Source: Bacteroidota bacterium (lineage in GTDB: Bacteria; Bacteroidota; Bacteroidia; NS11-12g; UBA955). Taken from it: 41,256 nucleotides of DNA. The stretch spans positions 1 to 41,256 of the forward strand of contig VGFS01000018.1 in NCBI GenBank assembly GCA_016868785.1, in the 5' to 3' direction. A program made the position numbers and the translations under genes. The notes below the pieces were generated by a model, which saw only the letters and a list, made by a program, of their open reading frames with translations, ran no database searches and had not been told where the DNA came from. Below, one piece after another: positions 27,292 through 36,388 of this stretch; the first letter of the stretch is position 1, and the number at the start of each line of letters is the position of its first letter.

Positions 27292-30200
27292 ATGATTCAA
27301 TTTCATCCCATGCAACAACGCTACTCGCTTAAAACTTTTTCCCTATACATTTCCTTGATTTTCTTCGGGTTGTTGGCATCACCTTTAAATGCGTCACATT
27401 ATACATTCGGGAGTGAAGTTTGGGCCACGCACATCACGAAGAACAAATATGAAATCAGCTATCGCGCCTACAGAATGTGTGGTGCAGCAATTTCAGCACC
27501 GTCTTCCGTTTTTGTGGTCGCCTATGGTGGCAAAAGCGCGGCTTGTGGAACGGTTTCTTTAACCGCCTCGTTGGTGTCTAGTGCAGCGATTGGACCCAAA
27601 TGCTCCACGGCGGTAGACTGTAACAAAAGCTATCTATTTAAAGAACATATTTATAAGTGCACCGCGGATCTTGACAGCTCCATTTTCAAAAACATTCTCT
27701 CTGGCAGCACCTGCAAAAACATCACTTTCGCTGTTTACGGCTATTTTTTTCCATCCACGCTTCCATGTGGTAATTATGATGCCTATTCTGCAACAACCCT
27801 GTATTTAGAAAATCTCGCGAATTGCGCGAAAACGACCAATACACCCCCAGCGAGGATGTTTGATCCACTGAGAATAGTACAACTCGATCGCACCACCATC
27901 TTCAACCAAGGTCTTTCCGATACCGCCGAAAGAGACGTCCTTCGCTACGAACTCTCACCCTCGAATTTGGATCTGCCCTACAAAGGCAAAACCTGCGTCA
28001 ACACGCCCACCAAAGACTTAAGTCATCCCTTTACACCCACCTGTGCGGGAACCACCCTGTGCAGTGCCAACACCAAAACCAACCCAGTTCGCGGCACCTA
28101 TTTCGACACTTCTGACGGAGTTTTTATTTTCACGCCCAGCGTAGATGGCGAAGTCGGCATGGCTACCGTGAAAGTGAAAGAATATCGCATCAACAAAAAA
28201 GGAAAATACACCCTCATCGCAGAACATCAGCGGGAAATGGCCGCCGTGGTGGTTGATACAAAAGGCGACAATGAATCTCCCAAGGCCCTTCTCAACCAAA
28301 AAAGTGTCATCAAGGTGTGTGTGGGCACCACATTAAAGCAAAAATTTGTGGATTTCGACGACGTTGTAGCACCCTTTCAATCGGGTACTGACAGCCTTCA
28401 AGTCATTGTGCCGCCCACCTTCCGCGGAGCTTCGATCAAAGTATACAGCTCCGCCAAAAATAAGCGCAGTTTGGAATTCAATTGGACCCCCACACTGGCC
28501 GATACCTTCGCCGAGGGTTATGTATTCCCCATCAAAGTGGTGGACCTGCATTGCAGCGAACCCCTGTCAACCACCTACAACCTCATCGTCAAGGTTTATC
28601 CTCAAACTTCTGGCACCCCACAAATCGCCTACAAAGGCTGCAACAAACTCAGCCTCAACGTGAAAAACTTCTCCGGTGGAAGCGCTCCAAAGGTCAGCTG
28701 GCAAGTATTGGATGCCGCCGGTAGCTCGGTGGGAACATCCAATCGCGTGAGCGACAGTTTGCGACTCAACGGAACAGGCAAATACAAAATTTTGGCCTTG
28801 TTCTCCAACGAAGGGGGCTGTTTAAGGTCTTGGGATACCACCATCAGCATCCTAGATACCGTCATCAATTTCCAATTGGGATCGCAAAAACCCTTTGCCG
28901 ATACACTCAATTGTCCCAATGGTTCCTTGTACTTAGAGCCACAAAATGTCACTGCCCGCAAAGGCACGTTACAGTACCGCTGGTATGGAATGAACTTCGA
29001 TATCGCCAAAAAGAACCAAACTCCCCGCGACATCCCAACTTCCACCCTGGCTTTGGTTGGAAGCGGCAAAAACATCACCGTAAAAACCAACAAAGACACA
29101 GCCATTTTGCTGTTCATTACTGATGCCCAAGGCTGTACGGAAGCACAACAATTGAATATCACCCAGCTTTACACCGACCCCGTTCAATGGAAACGCTCAC
29201 CGTTGGCGCCGGTTTGCGCCTCAGATCCTCCGTTGAAATTGATCGATCCCATGAGCAAAGACATGTTGGATGGCGGACCTAAAACCAACATACGCTGTCT
29301 GAATGGCAAATACCTCGATAGCATTGGCCCAAACTACTACAAACTGCGTTCACCTGCGGCCATCAAAGGGGTTGACAAGATCGTACTCACCCTAGTGGCT
29401 GCCTACGATACGATGGGTTGTGTAAGTTATGATACCAACACCATTGATGTTATTTACCGTCCGCAATTCGATTTGGCTACCACCAAAACCGTCTGCTCTG
29501 GGGATTCTGCCTTTTACCCGGAAGACGCCGTTGACAAGCCCGCAAAAAATGCGTTGCCATACGAGTGGAAAATCATTGGCATGCCGTCAAAATCCATCGC
29601 CCAGTTGATGACTGCCACCGTAGGTGGCAGGACCGCGACTTATTTGGTGACCCATTTCGACTCCATTGCCGTAGGCAATTACAAATTGCAGGCCTGTGCG
29701 GTAGATTCAAACCTAGGATGCAGGGCTTGTGACACCACCACCATCATTTCCAAAGCCCAAACGAAATTCAAGTACACCGGCGACACCCTATTTTGTCCGA
29801 ACGATGTTGCAATGCGACTTCGCGATCAATTGAAAATTTCATCGGGAGAACTCAGCGACACCATTTACAGTGTAAAGCTCATCGCATTCAATGGCAACAC
29901 CAATCCCAGTGCTGCGGTGCAAAAAATCTTAGACCAAAACAGCAGTGTTTTCACGCCCCGTGTAGCGGTGGGTAAAGCCACAATTCGGATAGAATCTCCC
30001 AAATATTGCTATGCCGATGGAAACATCAACCTGCGCATCCAAGATACCCTGCCCATCAGTTACAGCGTCAGTCCCGACACAGTGGTGAGACTCCCGCGCA
30101 CATCGTTTACGTTCACGGCCAATACCAACTCACCAAAAGTATGGTGGTATTTTGGCACAGGAAACGCAGCAGACACCTCGCAGCTAGACCCCATTTCTTG

Positions 30201-30546
30201 GTCGTTCGATAACAAAGTAGCCAATTACAAGGTATCTGCACGGAGTTTCCACAACAATGGCTGCTACGGTGAATTCACCCGTACAGTTTCGGTTTGGGAC
30301 GTTTCGGGCCTCACACAGTTCGATCGCGAAGCCAAAATCACCTCGCGCTTGGTCCTGGTATCCAACACTTGGCAACTTGTGGAGTTGGAAGTGTTCGATG
30401 TACAAGGAAAATGCATCTACCGCAGCCAAAGCAACGAGGGGGTTCCTTCCACAGGCATCGCCCAAGGCATTTACACCTACAAAATCAAAGCGCAGTCAAC
30501 TTCAGGATCCGTGGAAAAATCGGGCAAATGGTTGAACGTTGAATAA
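27292..30546 (+). CDS. Large secreted PKD-like surface protein with probable T9SS sorting domain
   Basis: About 1084 residues. The signal peptide (LKTFSLYISLIFFGLLASPLNA) is followed by SHYTFGSEVWATHITKNKYE and SYRAYRMCG, the opening of a Bacteroidota surface-protein family (H-x-x-G-G-x-I-x-Y ... Y-R-D-C). Paired Cys residues continue through the first 150 positions. The middle consists of beta-rich Ig/PKD-like units with recurring LFCPND-, TVCSGDSAF- and APVCASDPP-type starts. The last 75 residues (LVELEVFDVQGKCIYRS, then GIAQGIYTYKIKAQS) look like a degenerate type A sorting domain. No enzyme motif is seen; adhesion or matrix binding is likely. The start is ATG 27292, or ATG 27310, which gives a shorter signal peptide. 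It is divergent from the bacilliredoxin operon. Confidence 0.82.
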   Translation: MIQFHPMQQRYSLKTFSLYISLIFFGLLASPLNASHYTFGSEVWATHITKNKYEISYRAYRMCGAAISAPSSVFVVAYGGKSAACGTVSLTASLVSSAAIGPKCSTAVDCNKSYLFKEHIYKCTADLDSSIFKNILSGSTCKNITFAVYGYFFPSTLPCGNYDAYSATTLYLENLANCAKTTNTPPARMFDPLRIVQLDRTTIFNQGLSDTAERDVLRYELSPSNLDLPYKGKTCVNTPTKDLSHPFTPTCAGTTLCSANTKTNPVRGTYFDTSDGVFIFTPSVDGEVGMATVKVKEYRINKKGKYTLIAEHQREMAAVVVDTKGDNESPKALLNQKSVIKVCVGTTLKQKFVDFDDVVAPFQSGTDSLQVIVPPTFRGASIKVYSSAKNKRSLEFNWTPTLADTFAEGYVFPIKVVDLHCSEPLSTTYNLIVKVYPQTSGTPQIAYKGCNKLSLNVKNFSGGSAPKVSWQVLDAAGSSVGTSNRVSDSLRLNGTGKYKILALFSNEGGCLRSWDTTISILDTVINFQLGSQKPFADTLNCPNGSLYLEPQNVTARKGTLQYRWYGMNFDIAKKNQTPRDIPTSTLALVGSGKNITVKTNKDTAILLFITDAQGCTEAQQLNITQLYTDPVQWKRSPLAPVCASDPPLKLIDPMSKDMLDGGPKTNIRCLNGKYLDSIGPNYYKLRSPAAIKGVDKIVLTLVAAYDTMGCVSYDTNTIDVIYRPQFDLATTKTVCSGDSAFYPEDAVDKPAKNALPYEWKIIGMPSKSIAQLMTATVGGRTATYLVTHFDSIAVGNYKLQACAVDSNLGCRACDTTTIISKAQTKFKYTGDTLFCPNDVAMRLRDQLKISSGELSDTIYSVKLIAFNGNTNPSAAVQKILDQNSSVFTPRVAVGKATIRIESPKYCYADGNINLRIQDTLPISYSVSPDTVVRLPRTSFTFTANTNSPKVWWYFGTGNAADTSQLDPISWSFDNKVANYKVSARSFHNNGCYGEFTRTVSVWDVSGLTQFDREAKITSRLVLVSNTWQLVELEVFDVQGKCIYRSQSNEGVPSTGIAQGIYTYKIKAQSTSGSVEKSGKWLNVE

Positions 30547-30590
30547 GAATAATTCGGCATCCCGAATATTTTTTTCCGTAGGCTTTTAAT

Positions 30591-30609
30591 TATTGTACTT
30601 TTTACAATA
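30591..30609. promoter_or_regulatory. Candidate operator upstream of the second Nudix-type regulator
   Basis: A perfect dyad with 7-base arms TATTGTA/TACAATA around 5 bases, 32 bases before the regulator's ATG. It overlaps a TACTTTTT sequence that could be a weak -7 element, so autoregulation is plausible. Confidence 0.5.
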
Positions 30610-30641
30610 TATTCGCCTTCATTGGAAGAAAAGGAATACGG

Positions 30642-31334
30642 ATGGACGAAAAATTTGAATCTTATTTTAAAGCAGCGGTTTCGGTAGACAACGTAGTTTT
30701 CGGGTTTGACCATACCGGCCTCAAAGTATTGCTGATTTATCGCGGGGCGGATCCGTATCGAAACTGCTGGGCTTTGCCCGGGGATTTGATCAGTCTCGAC
30801 ACCAATTTGATTGATTCAGCGGAGAAAGTCTTGCAAGACCTAACGGGCTTAGAGGAGATCTACATGGAGCAGATCCACACTTTTGGCAAGGTAGACCGAC
30901 ACCCATACGGTCGCGTATTCACCGTGGCCTATTTCGCCCTCATCAAAATTGAAGACTACCACTTGCATCCTTCTTCATGGGCAGAAGAAGCGGCATGGTT
31001 TCCCATAGGTGAAATTCCAGAATTGCCGTTTGACCACAACGATATCTTGGCTTATGCAAAAGAGCAGCTGAAAAGCAAAATCCGTCGCCAACCCATCGGA
31101 TTTGAATTGTTGCCCAAGCATTTTACCCTCACAGAATTGCAAAATTTGTACGAATCAATCTTGGAGACCGAATTCGATGTCAGGAATTTTCGAAAGAAAA
31201 TCCTATCGATGGATTTTATCACCGATACGGGTTTAAAACAAACCAGCGTAACCCACCGTCCTGCAAAATTGTATAAGTACAACGCCAAACGTTACAGCAA
31301 CCTCATCAACACAGGGTTTGCGTTCGACCTTTAA
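30642..31334 (+). CDS. Nudix-winged-helix transcriptional regulator (NrtR/AraR-like), glucan-locus copy
   Basis: A 230-residue paralog of the regulator at 8729. The Nudix-fold part begins VSVDNVVFGFDHTGLKVLLI and WALPGDLISL. The winged helix begins at FELLPKHFTLTELQNLYESI and ends HRPAKLYKYN. The Nudix box end reads EKVLQDLTGL, so the Arg, the first Glu and the last Glu of REUXEE are all replaced. The domain is then probably a ligand sensor, as in the arabinose regulator AraR. It lies 53 bases before the GH3 gene on the same strand and close to the SusCD operon, so it is the best candidate regulator of the glucan locus; no hybrid two-component or sigma/anti-sigma regulator is present in the window. 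Confidence 0.9.
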   Translation: MDEKFESYFKAAVSVDNVVFGFDHTGLKVLLIYRGADPYRNCWALPGDLISLDTNLIDSAEKVLQDLTGLEEIYMEQIHTFGKVDRHPYGRVFTVAYFALIKIEDYHLHPSSWAEEAAWFPIGEIPELPFDHNDILAYAKEQLKSKIRRQPIGFELLPKHFTLTELQNLYESILETEFDVRNFRKKILSMDFITDTGLKQTSVTHRPAKLYKYNAKRYSNLINTGFAFDL

Positions 31335-31387
31335 ACCAACCGTATCTTTTTCGATGCGATACCCCACCCCTTAACAAGAACTTTTTC

Positions 31388-33787
31388 ATGATACATTTGA
31401 CGATTCATCGCCACTTTCCCATGCTACCATGCTTGATGGCTGTTTTTTCTTTGAGTATTCCTCGCGCTGGCATCGCCCAGACACAAAAAGCGGTCAACAG
31501 CAGCCCCCAATTTTCGGTCCCGGCTGAACGAACCTTAGACATGGCCATTGATGAAGTGGTTGGCAGACTGAGTCTCGAGCAGAAAGTAGGTCAAATGACA
31601 CAAATTGATTTGGGTGTGATTGCGGTTGGAAGTCCTTGCGGACTGCAGCAGCCCCAGACCTTGGACCAAACTAAGTTGCGTGAAGCCATCGAAAAGTACC
31701 ACATTGGGTCGGTTTTGAATGTTGGCTGCGGTTCGGGCACAATCGCATTGGATCGTTGGAGAACAATTCACCGCGGCATTGCCTCGGCTGAAGAGACTTG
31801 GTCGAGCACACAAATTCCCATTTTATTTGGGATCGATGCGATTCATGGGGTAAATTACACTGTGGGTGGCACGATATTTCCACAGCAAATTGGTCAAGCC
31901 GCCACTTGGAACCCTGATTTAATTTTGAAAGCAGCGGAGATTACCGCTTTGGAATGCAGGATTTCGGGTATTCCCTGGAACTTCTCGCCGGTATTGGATT
32001 TGGGCCGACAGCCTCTGTGGTCGCGCTTTTTCGAAACCTATGGCGAGGATGTTTTTTTAGCAAAAAGCATGGCCAGGGCTAGCATTCGCGGATACCAAGG
32101 CAGGGGCGATGTCGACGTCATTGATGGCCGACATGTAGCCGCTTGCATGAAGCACTTTTTAGGGTACAGTTACCCATTGAGCGGCAAAGACCGCACACCA
32201 GCATGGATTCCCGAGCGCGAGTTGCGGGAATATTATTTACCCACTTTCCAAACGGCCATTGCAGAAGGTGCGTTAACGGTGATGATCAATTCTGGGGAAT
32301 TGAACGGCACTCCGGTGCATGTAAACCACGATATTTTAACCAAGTTGTTGCGTGAAGAATTGGGATTCAAGGGCCTGGCGGTTACTGACTGGGAGGACAT
32401 TTACAAACTACACACCACACACAAAGTGGCGGCCTCGCTGCGCGAGGCCGTAAAATTGGCCATCAATGCAGGGATCGACATGTCGATGACACCCAATGAT
32501 TTTCAGTTCAACGAACACTTGATCGACCTCATAAAATCAGGGGAAGTTTCCATGGATCGCATCAACGAAGCCGTACACCGCATCCTGTATGTAAAACATA
32601 AATTGGGCATCTTTGACGCAGCCCGTCCTACCGTATACCCGGTTTACGATTACAGCAATTTTTCTTTGGGGAGCTTAGAGCATCGCGCTGTGGCATTAAC
32701 CGCTGCCGAGGAAAGTATCACCTTGCTCAAAAACAACCCAACCTCCAATGGCACACCCCTCCTTCCTCTTGGTAACCAACCCATATTCGTGTTTGGCAGC
32801 GCTGCCGATGACCTCAATTTATTAAATGGCGCATGGACGAACACTTGGCAGGGGAACGACAGTCAGTATCGCCACAATCTACTTTATCCAACCATTTGGG
32901 AGGCATTGGTGAAGCATCGCGCAGTGGGTGCAATCGAACCGAAGTCCTCTAAAGGATTGCAATACTTTGCCCAAGCACTTTCTGGCAAAACCCGTAGTGC
33001 AAAACAATTAAAATTACTCAAAAAATCACTAACCCCGAATGCCGTAGCCATTTTATGCATCGGAGAAACACCCGGAACAGAAATCCCAGGCAATATTGAT
33101 GATTTGGCCGCCGAAATCAGCGCGGGCGATAAACAACTCTTCGATTTTTTCGTGGAGAATCAGGTGCCTGTGGTATTGGTATTGGCGACAGGACGTCCAC
33201 GCATTATCACCGAATACGCCAACAAATCTGCAGCGGTTTTACAAGTCTACCTCCCCGGCAACGAAGGGGGAACCGCCATCGCCAAAATCATGTATGGCGA
33301 AACCAACCCCTCGGGCAAACTGCCTTACACCTATCCCCGCTTCGCGGGGGATGTGGTGCACTACGACCACAAATCCACAGAAAAAAACGACAAGCTTTTC
33401 AGCACCAATGCCTATCAGCCGCTGTTCGATTTCGGATCAGGCCTGAGCTACACCCAATTTGGCTATACAAACCTGTTGGTATCTGCACTGGGCGACCTTG
33501 GATTTCAAGTAACTACGACGGTTACCAACACTGGCAAAGTGGCCGGCAAAGAAGTGTGTCAATTATACTACCGCGATGAATTTGCAAGCATCACCCCATC
33601 GGCAAAAAAGTTGTGCGCCTACCATAAAACCCTGTTGCTAAAACCTGGGGAGTCCGAGACCATCACGTTTTACATCTCCCGGGAAGACCTCAGTTTCATC
33701 AACAAAAACTTACAACGCGTTACTGAGCCCGGTGATTTCACTTTCATGATGAAAGACCAGGCAGTTACAGTGAAACTCGCCAAATAA
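31388..33787 (+). CDS. Glycoside hydrolase family 3, exo-beta-glucanase (barley ExoI-like subfamily)
   Basis: A 799-residue secreted enzyme. A signal peptide (MLPCLMAVFSLSIPRAGIAQ from the Met at 31421, or 11 residues longer from 31388) precedes the GH3 barrel with KVGQMTQIDL, ILFGIDAIHG and ACMKHFLGYS. Within it, LAVTDWEDI contains the nucleophile Asp334. The second domain has ILCIGETPGTEIPGN. The Glu at 565 aligns with the acid/base of the barley exoglucanase type, unlike the SGEAASR type of the GH3 at position 2. A fibronectin-III-like end follows. It would release glucose from beta-1,3 or mixed-linkage glucan oligomers made by the nearby GH16. It is downstream of a Nudix-type regulator and convergent with the GH16-SusCD operon. 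A perfect GC palindrome (32430) lies within the coding sequence. Confidence 0.93.
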   Translation: MIHLTIHRHFPMLPCLMAVFSLSIPRAGIAQTQKAVNSSPQFSVPAERTLDMAIDEVVGRLSLEQKVGQMTQIDLGVIAVGSPCGLQQPQTLDQTKLREAIEKYHIGSVLNVGCGSGTIALDRWRTIHRGIASAEETWSSTQIPILFGIDAIHGVNYTVGGTIFPQQIGQAATWNPDLILKAAEITALECRISGIPWNFSPVLDLGRQPLWSRFFETYGEDVFLAKSMARASIRGYQGRGDVDVIDGRHVAACMKHFLGYSYPLSGKDRTPAWIPERELREYYLPTFQTAIAEGALTVMINSGELNGTPVHVNHDILTKLLREELGFKGLAVTDWEDIYKLHTTHKVAASLREAVKLAINAGIDMSMTPNDFQFNEHLIDLIKSGEVSMDRINEAVHRILYVKHKLGIFDAARPTVYPVYDYSNFSLGSLEHRAVALTAAEESITLLKNNPTSNGTPLLPLGNQPIFVFGSAADDLNLLNGAWTNTWQGNDSQYRHNLLYPTIWEALVKHRAVGAIEPKSSKGLQYFAQALSGKTRSAKQLKLLKKSLTPNAVAILCIGETPGTEIPGNIDDLAAEISAGDKQLFDFFVENQVPVVLVLATGRPRIITEYANKSAAVLQVYLPGNEGGTAIAKIMYGETNPSGKLPYTYPRFAGDVVHYDHKSTEKNDKLFSTNAYQPLFDFGSGLSYTQFGYTNLLVSALGDLGFQVTTTVTNTGKVAGKEVCQLYYRDEFASITPSAKKLCAYHKTLLLKPGESETITFYISREDLSFINKNLQRVTEPGDFTFMMKDQAVTVKLAK
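32430..32450. repeat. GC palindrome with TGC loop inside the GH3 gene
   Basis: 9-bp perfect arms (CGGCCTCGC and complement) around TGC at 32439-32441, encoding part of AASLREAV. Family members have a similar-length helix here, so reading frame and fold seem intact. Confidence 0.6.
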
Positions 33788-33873
33788 CCGCGCCATGTCA
33801 ATCACATGATAGAATAATCATTTAAATTAGCAGTAAGTAGATTCACCACCTAACCCAAATCATGTCAATAAAA

Positions 33874-33898
33874 AAAGGGCCCGCTGCGCGGGCCCTTT
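33874..33898. terminator. Bidirectional terminator with TGC loop between GH3 and GH16
   Basis: 11-bp perfect arms (AAAGGGCCCGC and complement) around TGC at 33885-33887. Runs of A before and T after the GC core give U-tracts to both strands. The stops of the convergent genes are at 33787 and 33920. Confidence 0.85.
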
Positions 33899-33919
33899 CC
33901 TGTATGATTCTGATCGATT

Positions 33920-35032
33920 TTAAATTTTTTGAAACACCCTCACGTAATCTACATCCATCTGCTGCGGGAATACCGTAGTGGCATCCGGATAACCCGGCCA
34001 AATTCCACCAACAGCCACGTTGAAGATGAAGAAAAACTTCTGATTGAATGGGTAAATACCTCCTGTATTGCCTGGTGTCAATGAGTGATATTTGATGTCA
34101 TCCACATACCATTCTACCAAATTATTCTCCCACTTCAATGTAAACACGTGGTATGCATCCGAAAATGTGCCCGAGGATATCCCATACGATGCAGTTCTCT
34201 GTGTAGACGGTGCTTGATTTCCGAAATGCGCCGTTCCATGAACTCTATTGGGCTGGTGTCCAACCAATTCCATAATATCCAACTCGCCACACTTTGGCCA
34301 TCCCACACTGCCAAAATTTGAACCCAACATCCACAATGCAGGCCAAATGCCCTGTCCTTTGGGCAAACGCGCCCGGATATCGATTCTTCCATACTGAAAC
34401 TCGCGTTTCCCTTTGGTCAAGATTCTTGCCGACGTGTAATTGTAGCCCCCCTGCGATTCTTTTTTGGCAGTGATGGTCAGTTTTCCGTTCGATACCACAC
34501 AGTTTGCGGTACCCGAGGTATAGTACTGAGATTCATTGTTACCCCATCCACTTGAGCCATTGCCTACATCAAAACCCCAGCTGCTCAAGTCCAAGGCATC
34601 GCCAGAAAATTCATCGGCCCAAGCCAAATTATATCCGGCGTAAGCATTCGGTGTAGAATACCCATCGGCCAAAGTCACTCCCCTAATTTCAACGGTATCC
34701 AAGGCTTTCACATAGTTTGCCGCACTCGCATGCGCTTTCAACACCACTTCATAGGTTCCTTCCGCAGCGAATGTATGGGATACCACCCCGTTGGGTGATT
34801 CCACCGTTACATCGCCTAACTTATCTTTAAAAATGGCCGAAAAATAGTTGGCATTGGTTGCGTTCATGGTAAACGTCACCTTGCCTTTGGTGGTGGCAGA
34901 GTAATCTACCTTCCAAGTAAAGTTCTCAGGCAAAACCACCGGATCCACAGGCTTGTCTTCACAACCCATGAATCCGAAGGTCAATCCCAAAGAAATCAAT
35001 CCTAACATGGCCATCTTGATTCTTTGGCGCAT
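33920..35032 (-). CDS. Glycoside hydrolase family 16 endo-beta-glucanase (laminarinase-like) lipoprotein
   Basis: A 370-residue surface lipoprotein. Signal MRQRIKMAMLGLISLGLTFG leads to lipid-anchored Cys24 followed by EDK, an acidic export signal seen in Bacteroidota surface lipoproteins. A PKD-like domain (about 35-120) precedes the GH16 jelly roll. The catalytic motif GELDIMELVG gives E250 as nucleophile, D252 and E255 as acid/base. The extra Met in ExDxMxE marks the laminarinase/beta-bulge branch. LAWADEFSG, QGIWPALWMLGSN and IFNVAVGGIWPGYPD are further laminarinase segments. It would cut beta-1,3-glucan at the cell surface. ATG 35032 is one base after the stop of the upstream lipoprotein gene; an upstream ATG at 35053 would overlap that gene by 20 bases. 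Confidence 0.94.
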   Translation of the reverse strand: MRQRIKMAMLGLISLGLTFGFMGCEDKPVDPVVLPENFTWKVDYSATTKGKVTFTMNATNANYFSAIFKDKLGDVTVESPNGVVSHTFAAEGTYEVVLKAHASAANYVKALDTVEIRGVTLADGYSTPNAYAGYNLAWADEFSGDALDLSSWGFDVGNGSSGWGNNESQYYTSGTANCVVSNGKLTITAKKESQGGYNYTSARILTKGKREFQYGRIDIRARLPKGQGIWPALWMLGSNFGSVGWPKCGELDIMELVGHQPNRVHGTAHFGNQAPSTQRTASYGISSGTFSDAYHVFTLKWENNLVEWYVDDIKYHSLTPGNTGGIYPFNQKFFFIFNVAVGGIWPGYPDATTVFPQQMDVDYVRVFQKI

Positions 35033-35033
35033 G

Positions 35034-36365
35034 TTACTTTTGCTTGATATCATCTATGTAAAAAGTACCCGCATTGGCAACGCTCCAACCGGGGAACAAT
35101 ACCAATCGATTGTATTTGCCTGCTGCAGCATCGCTGAAATCAATGCTCACCTCTACCCATTGGTTGGCCACGGTCACATCAACATCCTTCTCAACGAATT
35201 CTGCTGTGTTGTCGCCGTTCTCCAACTTCATTCTCAACACACCCGTTGTTGGCGCATACACTTTGACCGCAATGGTTTTGCTGCTGCTGAAATTCAATTT
35301 ATTTGTCAAGTTGATAAAGAATCCAGCCCATGTTTCGTTGCCATGAACGGTTTCTAAAACTTTGGCACTGGTATTGATTCCGCTCGATTTTGGGTTGCTA
35401 ATCACCGCCGAGGTACTCCCACCAAACGTGGTCAATTTGGGCTCTACGTTCTCAAAATCAACCGGCAAAGTGTAAGTAGGGTCTGTACCATTGTCCACAG
35501 GGTAGGTATCAGGTACCAAACGGATGTACCAAGCCAATTGGCTGTTGGCAGCATCTACGTATCTCAAGAACAATTCATTCTCCGACATGCGAACTACTTT
35601 GTACGTGTTTACACCGGTGTAGTAACCAATGAAAGACTTACCAGATACCGTCAAGGTAGTGTCCGCACCAAAGGTCATTGTCCAGTTTTGATTGGTCTGA
35701 TCCGCGTAAGGGGCTGTGTAGTCCGTTTTTACGTTCAAAGTTGCACCGGGGAAGTTTGCCGCTTGGGCATTGTTCACATAAACATCGCCTTTGGTCATTT
35801 GGTCAAAGCCAAACCCTTTCAGTCTGAACACAAACTGGTCGTTGTACAACCCTGTATTGGATTTGTCATTCTTCTTCGCCGCCCACCACTCTGGGTAGTT
35901 ACCGGCAGCACCCACGGGGTTTGGACCTACACCAAAGTGACCGTCGCGGGTTGAATCGATCACCCAAGTCTTGTAACCCTTGCCGGCACTTCCACCGGTT
36001 AAAATGGTGTACAAAGGATTGTTCAACAAAGTGGCATCGTCTTGTGCGATGGTGATGGTCTGTGAAGTTGATGCACTTCCTCCCGAATTAAACACCGTCA
36101 ACGTAACCACATAGGTACCTTTCAATGGGAATGTTCCCTGAACGGTTGGACCTTCTGCTTTGGTGCCGTTTCCGAAATCCCACTTGGCGATCAAATTCTT
36201 GTTTTTGGCATCGAATTCAATCACGTTGGGGTTAGCAGCCGTTGGCGTGTAAGTAAATTCGGCATCGGCCGTGGTTGGTGCCGGTCCCAAAGAAGGCTCG
36301 TCCTCACATCCTGAAAGCGCAAAAGCACCCATTACACCGAGAAATAACAATTTTATGGTTTTCAT
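35034..36365 (-). CDS. PKD-containing surface glycan-binding lipoprotein (SusE-position)
   Basis: A 443-residue lipoprotein with signal MKTIKLLFLGVMGAFALSG and Cys20, followed by EDE, indicating surface export. A PKD domain (about 32-105: IAKWDFGNGTKAEGPTVQGTF, TYVVTLTVFNSGG) is followed by a middle domain with many aromatic residues (YPEWWAAKKN, NQNWTMTFG). The C-terminal beta-sandwich resembles a family-4/22-type carbohydrate-binding module (KTIAVKVYAPTTGVLRMKLE, VEVSIDFSDA, FYIDDIKQK). It has no enzyme motif. It sits third in the SusC-SusD operon, where binding proteins are usual, and its partner GH16 suggests beta-glucan as ligand. It starts 23 bases after the SusD stop. Confidence 0.85.
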   Translation of the reverse strand: MKTIKLLFLGVMGAFALSGCEDEPSLGPAPTTADAEFTYTPTAANPNVIEFDAKNKNLIAKWDFGNGTKAEGPTVQGTFPLKGTYVVTLTVFNSGGSASTSQTITIAQDDATLLNNPLYTILTGGSAGKGYKTWVIDSTRDGHFGVGPNPVGAAGNYPEWWAAKKNDKSNTGLYNDQFVFRLKGFGFDQMTKGDVYVNNAQAANFPGATLNVKTDYTAPYADQTNQNWTMTFGADTTLTVSGKSFIGYYTGVNTYKVVRMSENELFLRYVDAANSQLAWYIRLVPDTYPVDNGTDPTYTLPVDFENVEPKLTTFGGSTSAVISNPKSSGINTSAKVLETVHGNETWAGFFINLTNKLNFSSSKTIAVKVYAPTTGVLRMKLENGDNTAEFVEKDVDVTVANQWVEVSIDFSDAAAGKYNRLVLFPGWSVANAGTFYIDDIKQK

Positions 36366-36388
36366 ATTTTTATAGTTTCAAGTTACGA

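Noticed and set aside
31343-31350. TATCTTTT as a promoter of the GH3 gene
   Set aside because: One mismatch to the -7 element and no TTG upstream; read-through from the regulator gene is as likely.
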